From the NCBI GenBank assembly GCA_012274445.1, contig JAAROD010000011.1, positions 124,001 to 188,000 on the forward strand: a stretch of 64,000 nucleotides of DNA, in the 5' to 3' direction. The notes under the pieces were generated by a model. It did not search any database and was not told the origin of the DNA. It saw nothing but the letters and a program-made list of their open reading frames with translations. Numbering within the stretch: position 1 is the stretch's first letter; each line of letters starts with the position of its first letter. The stretch is from Sclerotiophoma versabilis. Its lineage: Eukaryota > Ascomycota > Dothideomycetes > Pleosporales > Didymellaceae. Made by a program: the position numbers and the translations under genes. This document shows, piece after piece, positions 33,096 through 43,712 of this stretch.

Positions 33096-34269
33096 TTATA
33101 TGTCTTTGTTCTTGCGGGTAGCAGATTTATCTCGTGCCAGTAATTGTTTTCCTCTCTTCCCTTTCCATGTTTGCGCGTCTCTGTCTGCTAGCCTTCGTAT
33201 GCAACTGTGAGCCTTTTTGCTCGTGAATTCTGGTAGATGCTCCGTAGCGCAAAGAATGAGTGCTGAGTTCGTGGGCAAATCGAACACGAATCTAATATGG
33301 TTCACATATAGTTGTCCAGGTGGAAGGGTATTGAAGACATCGGGCAAGACGAAGGTAAGTATTGTGCAAGACGTAAGAGATAGGTGTGTAAGCGTCAAGG
33401 GTAAGTTCACCAGCCGTCCTACTTCTCGATCGTTCTTGTCCGCTTGACGCGATACGATCGGGCTCATATCTGGCTGGTAAAAATACACTATGCTCGGTGG
33501 GCACAGATGTTTTATTGGAACTGTTACGGATCGAAGGTCGCGGAAACCAGGCAGCCTGATCACATGCGATGTGTGTCGATTGTGCCTAGGATTAGGCTCG
33601 ATAGTAAAGACCTCTAGGCATCGTTGCATAATTTTGAGTGCGGAGTCCTCGCATGGTATAACTGGAGCATGTTGGTAAGAATACGGTTAAACTGGGGGTT
33701 TCGCTTAAACAGAATCTCCGTGCGGTGGCAGCCAGATTGTCAGCTGTTTCAACGAAGAAAGAAGTGCGAGTAAACTATCGAGGAACAAACCTTGAGTGTT
33801 TTTAAAACAACTGGGTAAGCTGTACTTTACCTCCCGAATTGGTTCCCATGTAAGCTCATGGATGGATTGCGCTCGATCTTGTTCTGGAAGAGTAGTGCTG
33901 TGCATGCGTCGAATTCAAGTAGTCCAGGCACTGGCAGTCGTTCCAGTGGCCGCAATCACAATTCCTCAAGTCAAGATAACGAGCCTCTGACATAGCGTTA
34001 GGGTTGGCAGCCAACATCTCTAATATTTGTCTGATACCTTCTCTGGGTATACAAAGCCTGCGTAACATGACATCTTGTGCGATGCCTCGAAGGCGCTTGT
34101 TGACAAGTGAGAGATCAAGGAGGGATTTGATGCCACGGAGGTGACGTGTTGTGCTGCTCAACAGCTCGTTCGAGAGGCCCAGCAGACCGACTTTGGTGTA
34201 GTGCGAGATAGCGGTAATCGCGACGACCTGGTTCTGCGCTTCAATATTATCTTGCAGTGCTGCCATCAC
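33096..34269 (-). pseudogene. F-box/LRR-like protein gene, probably broken
   Basis: The first frame (34269-33856) contains an F-box-like segment: LGLSNELLSSTTRHLRGI followed by LLDLSLVNKRLRGIA, then a conserved piece with DLRNCDCGHWNDC. The sense then continues one frame over (33905-33705, LDSLLALLSSLKQLTIWLPP) and, after a possible 49-nt intron, in a third frame (33629-33096, LPLTLTHLSLTSC). The three parts are in the right order for a fungal F-box protein of 350-400 residues, in which F-box binds Skp1 and the rest presents substrates to an SCF ubiquitin ligase. No combination of GT..AG introns I tried keeps one frame across both joins, so at least one frameshift seems present. Alternatively the intron structure is unusual or the assembly has indels. 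Confidence 0.55.
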
Positions 34270-35574
34270 CCGCCTGCAGATGAGTGTGACAACCTGTTGC
34301 AGTGAAGAACCTTCAAAAGTGCCCGACGTCTCTCTCTATGACTACTGAGCCACTGAAGGCTGTAAACGTTCGGCAGCATATTGAATCTTGGGCTTTCGCT
34401 ATCGTTTTGGGGGTACTCCTTCCTGCTTAAAGTGAAGTGGTTGTATCGTGGTCAAGTGGCAGGCGGTGCCTGCACATGCCTGGTTGAAACATATGGTTCT
34501 GTTTCGTAGAATGAAGGCTTGTGGCGGTGCAGCTAGCTTGCAAGATGCTCCAGTGAGGTCGGTAGAGGCGCCTGCTCGCTGAGCCCGACTTCTTTCACGT
34601 CAGGGCCAAGCACACCACCCAAACCCGCCACATTACCAGCTCAATTGCTGTGCTCTATGCTCCCTATAACCTGGTGCCAGCGACGAGGTTGCTCGGGAAT
34701 GTCCGCAGCATGCCGATAGGTGGGGCTCTTGTGCGCTTGTCACCTGATTGGCTGTGCTGAGTCAGTAGGCTTGTCCTTATTTCCCGTTTCTACAACCCTG
34801 TCTTCACGCTTCGAGGCGACGAGCAGCGACTACACCGTGTCGCCAGGTCTCTTTGTAACGGGTCTGTCGATAGTCCCCTTTTTTCCTCCCATCGTGCGCA
34901 CGGACAGCATTGATTTTCGTGAGGCCGATACCGAGGCAAACCCACATCTTCAACCGCCCGCAGAGCAGCACAGCGCAGATACGAGCAATTTCGTACCGGG
35001 AATGAGGTATGCCGAATGATCATCGACCTCTTTTAGCGATGTCGATCCTCGAAACATCGTGCCGCCAAGCTGCGGTAGTGGTGGATCCAGGCAACTCTTC
35101 GCGACACCACCGCAGTTCACATCGATGTCAACCCTGCAAAGGCACAGAGCATCCAATCACGACTGGTTGAGGCTGTCGAGGCGACATGCTGGTGGCTTGT
35201 CCCGTGAAAAAGAGACAAGATGACAAGGCAGCTCTTTCCGCCTTCGATGTCGGTCGCCTTCTTCGGCGACACAGTAGCCGAACTTAATATCTTCGGCCGC
35301 GCGCCACACACGGAACGCCAGCATCCCGCTCTCTGTTTCTGCCGCTACGACCGCGACGGTAGACTAGCACTGCTGAGACCAATTGCAGGCGCGCAATGTT
35401 CCTGCACGGACTGCCACAGCGCGATGGTGCACGCGGATGATATGTTTCCGCTGATGTTTCCGCTGGGTCTCGGCGGCATCTATATCGTGTCTCTATGGCC
35501 ACCGTGGCTGTGTTTGATCTTTACTGACTTCCCCATCATCCACTGACCTAGCTAGCAGACAGCAGCACTGGGCT
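34270..35574. other. Gene-free interval upstream of P450
   Basis: Only short overlapping frames on both strands. The last part presumably contains the P450 promoter; no clear TATA or other motif recognised. Confidence 0.5.
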
Positions 35575-37101
35575 ATGGCTCTCTTCGACGTAATCGGCTG
35601 CGTGGCCAGGTCACCCACATTGCTACTCCTCTCCGCAGCAGCGCTCTTCTTGATCTTTGTCATCGTACATACGCTCTTCCTCCGCGAACTACCGGCAAAC
35701 GCGCCACATCCTGCCAGCGACAACTACCCAATCACCGGTCCTTGGGGCTTTTGGACACAGCGTTGGGATTGGTATCGCCGTCGACGTGATCAATCGAAGA
35801 CTGGCAACTTCTCCTTCCATGCAGGACCAAACACCATCGTGGCACTGGCTGGGGAAGAGGGGCGCAAGCTGTTCTTCGAGTCGCGCGAATTGGGTTTTGC
35901 TGAAGGCTATGCTGTCTTGTTTGGTGTGGCGCCGCCGACTGAGAAGTACGACAGTGGGGAAGGCGCAGAGCAGGACGTCTCGAACCACTTCAGTCGCCGT
36001 CTGGCATACCTCCTCAAAAATGACCAATTCCGCCGCAAGTTGTCGACCCTCACCTCCGACACGCAAGAGGCTATCGAAGCTATCAAGATCGATCCGAGCG
36101 GCCGTACCAACCCCTTCGAGAGCATTTACCGGATCGTATTCAGACTTACCATACGCATGGTGGGCGCCGACGAGATTGCTGATGATCCAGAGATGTTGGA
36201 GGAAGCGTTGAACTTGTTCGAGTACATCGAGGCCAGCGCTACAGCCACCTCCATCGTATTGCCCAAGTTCCCTTCGCCCGCCGTCCTGAAGCGCACATAC
36301 GCAGGAGCTCGCCTGTACATGATGATCGAGAAAATCGTCAAGAAGCGTGCAGCGAGCGATGAGAAGCACGACGACGCATTACAATACATGCTAGACCAGG
36401 GCGACCGCACACATAAGATCATCGAGTTCATTGTTGGCGCTCTGTTCGCAGGTCTCCTCAACAGCGGTATCAACGCGGCATGGGTTCTGTGCTACCTCGC
36501 TACCTCTCCGGAATGGCTCACCAAAGCCCGAGATGAAGTCCGGGCCACTGCAGCCAAATACGCCAGAGACCCTACCGCGCCGTTGCGCTGCCAGCTTGAT
36601 GACGTGCCGCTCGAGGCTTGGGAGGCCGACTTCCCTATCGTCGACCTGTGTTTGAAAGATTCGATCAGACTCAATCTTCTCGGCACAGCCTTCCGCAAAA
36701 ACATCTCCGGCCGCCCTCTCCCCACTGGTAACGGCATGGAGGTCATCCCGCCGAACGCAGTCGTTACATACGCTACCGCCGATGTACATCAAGACCCCTC
36801 CATCTACCCAAATCCTGAGACCTGGGACCCGGCACGCTATCTGCCTGGTCGCGAAGAAGACAAGAAGGTTCCGCACGCGTGGCTGGGTTGGGGCGTTGCG
36901 AGACATCCATGCCTGGGCATGCGATTTGCAAAACTCGAGCAGAATATCATCACTGCATACTTCCTGGCGAGCTTCGACTTCAGCCTCGAAGATGAGAGAG
37001 GCACCCGACTGACTGTGCCACCGAAGATCGACCAGAATGCGCACTCCGCATGCAAGCCCAAGAACCCACCCTATCTAAGGGTAACTGTCAGCGAGGAGTA
37101 A
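35575..37101 (+). CDS. Cytochrome P450 monooxygenase
   Basis: Single-exon, membrane-anchored P450 of 508 residues, usual length for class II fungal enzymes. An N-terminal hydrophobic anchor (LLLLSAAALFLIFVIV) is followed by a proline-containing hinge. The heme-binding loop is WLGWGVARHPCLGM with Cys446 as the axial ligand. The I-helix region reads GALFAGLLNSGIN, so the usual acid-Thr pair of (A/G)Gx(D/E)T(T/S) is replaced. The K-helix motif is DSIR (Asp362..Arg365) where most P450s have ExxR. Both variations are known to me in some fungal P450s related to the CYP7/CYP8 type and CYP51-like clans, so they need not mean loss of activity, but they suggest non-standard oxygen activation or isomerase-like chemistry. 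No polyketide, peptide or terpene synthase gene is adjacent, so a secondary-metabolite role is not supported here. Confidence 0.93.
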   Translation: MALFDVIGCVARSPTLLLLSAAALFLIFVIVHTLFLRELPANAPHPASDNYPITGPWGFWTQRWDWYRRRRDQSKTGNFSFHAGPNTIVALAGEEGRKLFFESRELGFAEGYAVLFGVAPPTEKYDSGEGAEQDVSNHFSRRLAYLLKNDQFRRKLSTLTSDTQEAIEAIKIDPSGRTNPFESIYRIVFRLTIRMVGADEIADDPEMLEEALNLFEYIEASATATSIVLPKFPSPAVLKRTYAGARLYMMIEKIVKKRAASDEKHDDALQYMLDQGDRTHKIIEFIVGALFAGLLNSGINAAWVLCYLATSPEWLTKARDEVRATAAKYARDPTAPLRCQLDDVPLEAWEADFPIVDLCLKDSIRLNLLGTAFRKNISGRPLPTGNGMEVIPPNAVVTYATADVHQDPSIYPNPETWDPARYLPGREEDKKVPHAWLGWGVARHPCLGMRFAKLEQNIITAYFLASFDFSLEDERGTRLTVPPKIDQNAHSACKPKNPPYLRVTVSEE

Positions 37102-37770
37102 AATCGCTGAAAAAATCGGACACGAGCATGTAAGATTGCATCGCAGGCGTTTTGGTATACATAGAGTGCATGGCCTGGGTCTACACAAGCATTGGAGGTT
37201 AATTCTTGACTATATACCCATTCTGAAATATACAATATTGTAGCAGTTTTCTCCCATCTCGTCTAACGTTGGCGCTATGTCAATGCTGATTACTTGCACT
37301 TGAGATCGTCTGCACTGTACATGGGTCCAATCCCGCCGAACATCCCCAATGGCAGAGGACTGCTTGCTTTACGATCTATGGGGTGCATGAACAAGATGCG
37401 CCACTGGTGTAGTAGTCGAAATCTTCTGTTGCATCGATCTGCATAAGTCAAAAGATACGTGGGATATGGTTGAAGATAACGTCGATGAGTAAAGTCGGGG
37501 CCATCCATACAGTCTCAGTATCGCGCTAACATCTCGCTCTATTGCGGTCCATCTCCACAGCTCATATTCATCACTAGGAGCTTGAGCCTGAATAGTTATA
37601 TCCACAGGTCAACACGCAGACCATGTGCTTCCTTCACTCGCTACTGCGGCGCCACACAATGATGACTTCCAATACAATGCGTACAACACACACGCATATC
37701 ATTCTGCGCATTCTTCCCGCAAGGCGCTAGATCTCATCAGTACCAACACCCGCCCCGCTCACGAAATTCA
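37102..37770. other. Convergent intergenic region
   Basis: 3' ends of the P450 and the Bys1-like genes. No gene seen. Confidence 0.5.
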
Positions 37771-38271
37771 TCACTTACACCAACTCGGCAAGCAATGCCC
37801 TGTACAAAGCGTCAATTCCAAATTCGTCTCCCGCTGACACTGCTTCGCCTGGCTTCCCGCCGGCGCCCTCCCATCATACCAACTAATACCCTCGCATGCT
37901 TCGTCACTCGGTTGGATGCGCACGGTGCGCCCTGAGAAGGCGTCGCCGAAGAGCGAGCTCATGTTGTACCAGACATAGGTGTTGTCGACGTTGTAGGCGA
38001 ATATTAATTGGCTAGCGTTAGGAGTGGGGATGTCGCCGGAAGTGGAAGTTAGCTTGAGCGCGATCCCGATGGATTGGGAAGAGGAGGTGAAGAGCGAGCT
38101 ATACGAGCTGTCCTTGGGGAGAGTAATTTCATGGGTTCGGTCGGAGGCGGGGCTGCTGATGAAAGAGAGTGAGACGGGGGTGTCGCATTGGTTTGTAATG
38201 ATTGCGCGGCCTATAGCTAGGACGGAGGTAGTGAAGCAAGACACTGCAAAGATGCTCGGTAGGAGCATCAT
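37771..38271 (-). CDS. Bys1/antigenic thaumatin-like secreted protein
   Basis: Single-exon gene for 166 residues. A signal peptide of about 19 residues ends near SVLA. The mature protein begins with GRAIITNQCDTPVSL, the typical Bys1 opening, and continues with SSLFTSSSQSIGIALKLT, QLIFAYNVDNTYVWYNMS, SLFGDAFSGRTV and a C-terminal Cys pattern (DEACEGISWYDG, AKQCQR, LTLC). Bys1 was described as a yeast-phase-specific secreted protein of Blastomyces; homologues are widespread in ascomycetes, where they are secreted and of unknown function, and some are called thaumatin-like. The last residues (GHCLPSWCK) extend past the usual end with two extra cysteines. Location: cell wall or secreted. Confidence 0.85.
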   Translation of the reverse strand: MMLLPSIFAVSCFTTSVLAIGRAIITNQCDTPVSLSFISSPASDRTHEITLPKDSSYSSLFTSSSQSIGIALKLTSTSGDIPTPNASQLIFAYNVDNTYVWYNMSSLFGDAFSGRTVRIQPSDEACEGISWYDGRAPAGSQAKQCQRETNLELTLCTGHCLPSWCK

Positions 38272-38906
38272 GTTGGTTAGTATTCTCTGGCAACCACATT
38301 TGGATGCACAGCTGCGGTGTTGGAATTTTATACACTGTCGAAGCTAGTACTTGGGTAATCTCATGATCAAAGTGACCGTCACACCACCCTCCTTGCCTGT
38401 TTCGCGAGTTGCAATGTCTTGTGCGACCATACAGCAAGTATGCAGGTTGCAAGGCTGTCGCGCTAGTAAACCAGGTGCCAATTATTGGTCAATGTGTTCA
38501 GCCGCACTATGATCGCGGAATGTTATGAGCATCAATCGATCGTGTTTCACACGTGCAGATCCGTCGATTGGTACAGGTTTATCAGCTGTTTTGGGATACG
38601 GTAATTGGGGAGGTGCACAAGTTGAATTGATACCTTAATATAACGTAGCGTGTGCTACTGAAGATGCACCTGTAGCATAGCTAGTCAAGAACCACAATAA
38701 GAGTAATCCACATTCGGAGCAGAGATAGAAGGGTGAACACAGGAAGCGGGGTATGTGACGATCTTATCCTCTCTGGGAGCTTTTCCAGTTATTTTAGTTA
38801 TCGGCATTCCTTCGCGAATAGGCGTTGGCTGCCAAACAGGTACATGGGACCCTTGGTGCGTCCAGCCAGGCTATCTGGAATTCTAGATGACAGTTTGTTG
38901 CCCTGA
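38272..38906. promoter_or_regulatory. Upstream region of the Bys1-like gene
   Basis: Contains the promoter of the minus-strand Bys1-like gene and the 3' end of the next minus-strand gene. No other feature seen. Confidence 0.45.
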
Positions 38907-39867
38907 TTAGGCCGAAACATCTTCCTCGACACGCACAAGCTCCACGATAACCTGCAGACTCCGTTGAACGAAGCCCTGCTCGAGATACCTTTTGATATCT
39001 CCTAGAACATCAACCGGGTTGCCCACTTTGCAGAAGTAGGCTGTCATGGCGGACTCGAGGTACTCTAAACGAAGACGGCGAAGACTAGCACAAGCAAAGA
39101 GCGCATCGAGCTCTGAACGGCGCAGGACCTCGCGCAGAGGCAAGAGAATACGCTCTTTGGCTGCCTCAGGGCTATTCCGCTCGAGCGCGGGGATCTGTCG
39201 CTCTGTCCAACGCTGGTCTGTCAGCGCGGCAGTGTGCATCCTGAGGCTCAGCTCACGCAGGTTCGGCAAATTACGACACATCTGCAAGTACGGGTTGTGG
39301 TTTCGGTTGAGGGCGACACCACTGAACCAATAGAACTTGGGAAGTTCTACTCTGGTTACCGCATTGTAGATGTATGGCAATGCTGCTGAACCGAAGATAT
39401 CCCCACCGTAGATGATATCGGCCGTCGAGGAGATGACGAAGGTACACGCGGCCAGGTGCGGGAGTACTTCCCCGTACCACCTGTGTGAGTTTACCGGGTC
39501 GAAACGGACGCCCTTGAGGAAGATAGGACAATTTGGTGAAACGGCCGCATCCTCACGCTCGATGTGAATATTTACATGCACAGGACCTACGCAAATGCAC
39601 ATTAGTTACGACCCTTTGGAGGTATTCGCCGAAATTAGATGCATAGGTTATGGGAACTAACCTGTGGAAAGGAGGGCCGCTAGAGCCTGCGTCTGAGATG
39701 GTGGTGGAGCAAACACAGGCGCGGAGGCATTTAGCGAAGCTATTACCGAGTTAGCTCATGCTATGGAGTGACGGAAACATACCAATCTTACCTTCTCCAG
39801 GTGCAGCGGTTCGAGCGCGCCACTCAGTGCTCTCTGAGCTGCCCGGGAAGTGCTCTGCGTTGTTCAT
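38907..39867 (-). CDS. Three-exon protein of unknown function
   Basis: Exons 39867-39792, 39739-39662 and 39586-38907, with introns of 52 nt (GTAAGA..TAG) and 75 nt (GTTAGT..TAG), both phase 1. Total 277 residues. The ATG at 39867 is chosen because the spliced N-terminus reads smoothly through both joins into a GPVHVNIHIERED strand. The body resembles the large class of fungal proteins that score an inner conserved strand-helix pattern (LPHLAACTFVISST, YNAVTRVELPKFYWF, LPNLRELSLRM, LFACASLRRLRLEYLES). The LRELSLRM and LRRLRLEYL pieces look like degenerate leucine-rich repeats, as in F-box-related proteins of Pleosporales, but no F-box is present. No signal peptide or membrane segment. Function unknown. 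Confidence 0.75.
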
Positions 39868-41822
39868 TGCTGCAATCGGAGCGAGACGGGATGGGATGAC
39901 TGTGAATATTACTATAAGTGCAGGTGGGAGTAAGTTTTGAAATGTTTAATGCAGGCAATTCGTGAAGACCAGATTGAAAGCACACAGTAAAGATAGATGC
40001 GATGTTTGTAAAGCCGTTTATGCGCGCCAAGCACGTGCACAGGTATAGGTGAAGGTACGTGAGTCACAAGCAAACGCGTTTGCTCTTGTCAAAAGCGATG
40101 GAAGTGAAAAGACCGCTCGCTGCTCTGAGCCTGCTCGCAACGATAGCCCTGTTTAAAGAAGACAACATAGTATGACAGACACAGGGCCGAGCGAGTGATG
40201 CACACTATGTGTACGTATGGGCGGAATCTGTATTTGTTCTAAGAGAGCCGACCTCATCAACTGCATTAAGATTCTTGACATCTTCACCCTTACTTGCTTC
40301 CCTGCCAATTGACTTGTCAACGTAGCGACACCACGCTTCCACTGGAATTCGCCATCCTTACAACTGCCAGATCGAGTTAGCAATCTATCATGATCAACTC
40401 ACCGTCCACACTTGTGCCTCGGATGGATTATCTTAGCTTGCTGCCTGCAAAAGCTACGTAAGACACCGAACTCATGACTTTCCAGAAGTTGTTCTTTGCC
40501 ATGATAATTAGGGATCAGGCATGGTTTTTAGAGTCGTTGCCAAGCACCGCCTATCATAACCAAGTCACACATTCGGAGCTACACTGTCTGATGTCGCTGT
40601 CAGAAGAGTCTGCATAAAACGCTTCAACCCCTCTTAGATTATGTCTCCTAAAAACCACAAAAGCACATCAGAATCTACTTGGGTCTTGCGCAAGAATACA
40701 GTAGGACTCTGAAGAGGCTGTTGTGTTGGATTGGATCATCTTTTGACATCTACACGTGATTCGAATAACGACACATTCTAGTGAACATTCCATACAATCG
40801 TGGATGATAACATTCATATTTCCGATGCTGTACGCAGACGGCTGACCTACAGGTCAGAGATACCAACACTGTAGAAAATCCTCGAGATATGCCTTGACAG
40901 GCGTAGCAATGGACCCAGGTAAGCACGTACACTCTCGTTGTCGAGCGTAGATGAGAACCCTGCAAGTCCTACAGCAGACCATTTCTCTTCGAAAATCTAG
41001 ACACGGAGCAGTCTCAGTACTGTGTCAGGAAACAACAAAGGTAACGGGCACTCCCCCGCGTTTCGTAGAGTAGCTGACGAGCCATACCGCAAATAATTAG
41101 TGTTGAACTATTGGCAATCATCTTCTGCTCCTGAAAGTTCCGATTGAAGAGCTGATGTCATTGAGAAGATAAGAGAAGGAGGCAGCGTATCAATAGTGAC
41201 AAGGAAGGGGACAACGGTAAGCTTCAAAACACTAAAGTGAGACGAATGTACAGCTCTGTGTGCCTGTACTTCCAAGCTTCGATGCGGATTGAGTGCGGCG
41301 GTGCATGTCGGTGTGCTGCGCCACTCCTGTTTCGGCATGGTGCTTAGGTACTGCTGCGGCGTTCTACCACACAGGTCTGTGCTTAGCAGGGTCTATGCCG
41401 CTTTTTCGCACTGTAACATCTCTTGAGTTTTGGTTACAGAATTCGTCTATGCATCAACAAGCAACAGGAAACAGAGGTAGGCAGTTTGTTGTTAGGTTTT
41501 GATAAAGCCGCGAGTTTTCCTTGTCAAAGAGTTGTTGAAGAAATGCCCACCCGGCTGAGTTAGGCCCCCGTATGCTACGTTGGTCGGACATGCAAAGGAG
41601 CGATACGTGCAGGATCGTTTGAGCACTAACGCAATGTATAGTAATGTGACTCAGCCTCAACACAAAATATAAGACAGGATGGATTGAGGGAAGTTCGATA
41701 TCCAGCATCACTTACTTTCAAAGTCGATGTGTCTGATTTCCTGTACAAACTCCCATCTTAAGATTGGAACACAGAGCTACTCCTAAACAGCAAGAGTCTT
41801 TAGGACTTCGTCTTGTCGAGAA
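39868..41822. other. Gene-free interval
   Basis: About 2 kb without a convincing gene; small frames only, no repeat family or RNA gene recognised. Confidence 0.5.
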
Positions 41823-43712
41823 ATGCCTCGTTCCAGTGGACACCTGCCAACAGCCAATCGCGCAGTCCCAGAAACCATAACTACTGTCGACTGTAACAGT
41901 GGCGAAGCCGCAGAAAGTCGCCATAAGATTGGTATACGATTGCCTTTAGAGCTTATCATCATGACTCTCGAGAATGTAGCAGCATCTAGTGAGCAGCGAG
42001 ACCTCATGTACCTACGACTAGTGAACAGTAAGTTGCATATTGGTGAAAATCGCAATCTGATCAATGGTCTGACAGCCATAGGAACATTTGACATTCAAGT
42101 GCTGAAGATCATTTTCTCTGGTCGAGCTTTCAAGAGCCATATGCGCCTCCTAAATGGCACGACATGGAGATCTGCACCGGACTCGCTCAAAGAAGGATAC
42201 CTGTCCCATCTGCTGCAAACCAGGCACGTGAATCCGAATGTATTTGCCGATCTTGCTGCACCAGTCTTCGAGCATGAATTGGGTAGTCTGTGTCTCGAAA
42301 GCAACCAAGAGGAGGCGGACGTGCATGTAAGACTGTGTACCTTGTTGATGCACGAGCTCTGGAACCTTGATTGGGTTATAGCTCACGATCGCTCGATGTA
42401 TGGCGTGCACAGGGCTCGTGTGGAAAAGCATTGCCAGTTTTTATCAGGACGCTGGAAGAGCCTCAGCAAGACGGGAGATGTGGCGCACAGACGGCGAATT
42501 GAACACGACCGGCACTTTTTGCAAATCGCCCTGCATATCATGAATGACCACCGAGACATAGCTGTGCAGATGCTTTTCCCAGCTTCATTCGTTTGTCCGG
42601 ACGATTTGAACTATTGCTTCGGCACAACAATCCTTGGTGTCGCAGTTCGATGGGGAACGGAGTCGCTGATCGAGAGGGTTCTTGAGAGGACGAGGACTAC
42701 TAGTGAACAGCATCTAGACGTGTATCTGAAACTTGCTGCGAGGCGATGCGGTCCGGATTCTTACGCCATCTTCAGTCTCCTCTTAAATCGTTTCGAAGAT
42801 ATTGCCCATAGCCGAGCATTATTCATCCAACGTCTACTCTTCAAAGCCATCAGAACGACTCTTCGAGCTGACTATGGAGGGCTGAACGATATTGACATGG
42901 TCCGAAAAGAAAATCGCACTGTCTTCAACGCTGTGCTCAAGTGGGTGGCGTTAACGCCTGCAACGCCGGGTGTGCTGGAGGTGATGGAGGAATGCTTTCG
43001 TCGCCTGAAAGGGGGCAATTGGTTTTCCAAAAAGACGCTCGAGAATCTGCGATTTTTGGGAGAGGCAGTACCCTGTACGGAAAAAATTCCAACATCGACA
43101 CCGATTATCATGCCGGCATTCATGACTGGAACTTACTACAGGCATGCCATCAAGAGGGAAGTGGTCCGTGCAACTCATATGTACGAGGTGTTCAGATTCA
43201 ACTGCCTCTGCTGGGCTGAAGGAGAGCAGCACAATTGCTGTTGTCGAGAGGGTCATTATTGCAGTTGCGAAATGACACTGCAAGGTTACTGTCTCCCAAA
43301 CTACATATACGAAAAGCCTGAAAAGCTGTTGTTTGAAGCAGCTTCGGTGGGGCTTTTGAACTGGGTCGATTGGCTGCTCTGGGCTGGTGCTGACCCAAGG
43401 AATCTTCCAACCTGCGAGTCTCTTCTGTTCTGGGCGCATCGTGGAGGGATTAAGAGAGAAGTCACACAGCTCCTTGTCCGGCATGGCTGGGAACTACCAA
43501 AGTTGACGATCTTTCCACGGCGACGGGCCGAAAAGCAAGAGATGCATGTGCAGTCCAGCCAGGTCAGATCCTCAGTAGCTGAGGAATGCATTACTGGAGA
43601 AGGTACGGAAGTATTGCCTGAGGTGTGGGCCGCTGGTTCAGGAAGATGTAGCTCGCCATTCATGGCCATGTTCGATGATTGTCACTCCAACTTTTGGAAC
43701 ACCGGATATTGA
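41823..43712 (+). CDS. F-box-like protein with ankyrin-like C-terminus and Cys cluster
   Basis: Single-exon frame of 629 residues. Residues ~35-75 (RLPLELIIMTLENVA..DLMYLRLVNSKL) form an F-box-like helical motif found at the start of many fungal proteins with a C-terminal ankyrin region. The middle is helical with repeated positions of the kind seen in ankyrin solenoids (FGTTILGVAVRWGTESLIERVL; LLNRFEDIAHSR). Near the end, LLFEAASVGLLNWVDWLLWAGADPR fits an ankyrin repeat well, followed by a second (GGIKREVTQLLVRHGWELP). Between them, around residues 460-485, sits a dense cysteine cluster (CLCW, then CCCREGHYCSC), unusual for the family and possibly metal-binding. Similar F-box/ankyrin proteins are numerous in Pleosporales and their role is mostly unknown. 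Confidence 0.78.
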   Translation: MPRSSGHLPTANRAVPETITTVDCNSGEAAESRHKIGIRLPLELIIMTLENVAASSEQRDLMYLRLVNSKLHIGENRNLINGLTAIGTFDIQVLKIIFSGRAFKSHMRLLNGTTWRSAPDSLKEGYLSHLLQTRHVNPNVFADLAAPVFEHELGSLCLESNQEEADVHVRLCTLLMHELWNLDWVIAHDRSMYGVHRARVEKHCQFLSGRWKSLSKTGDVAHRRRIEHDRHFLQIALHIMNDHRDIAVQMLFPASFVCPDDLNYCFGTTILGVAVRWGTESLIERVLERTRTTSEQHLDVYLKLAARRCGPDSYAIFSLLLNRFEDIAHSRALFIQRLLFKAIRTTLRADYGGLNDIDMVRKENRTVFNAVLKWVALTPATPGVLEVMEECFRRLKGGNWFSKKTLENLRFLGEAVPCTEKIPTSTPIIMPAFMTGTYYRHAIKREVVRATHMYEVFRFNCLCWAEGEQHNCCCREGHYCSCEMTLQGYCLPNYIYEKPEKLLFEAASVGLLNWVDWLLWAGADPRNLPTCESLLFWAHRGGIKREVTQLLVRHGWELPKLTIFPRRRAEKQEMHVQSSQVRSSVAEECITGEGTEVLPEVWAAGSGRCSSPFMAMFDDCHSNFWNTGY

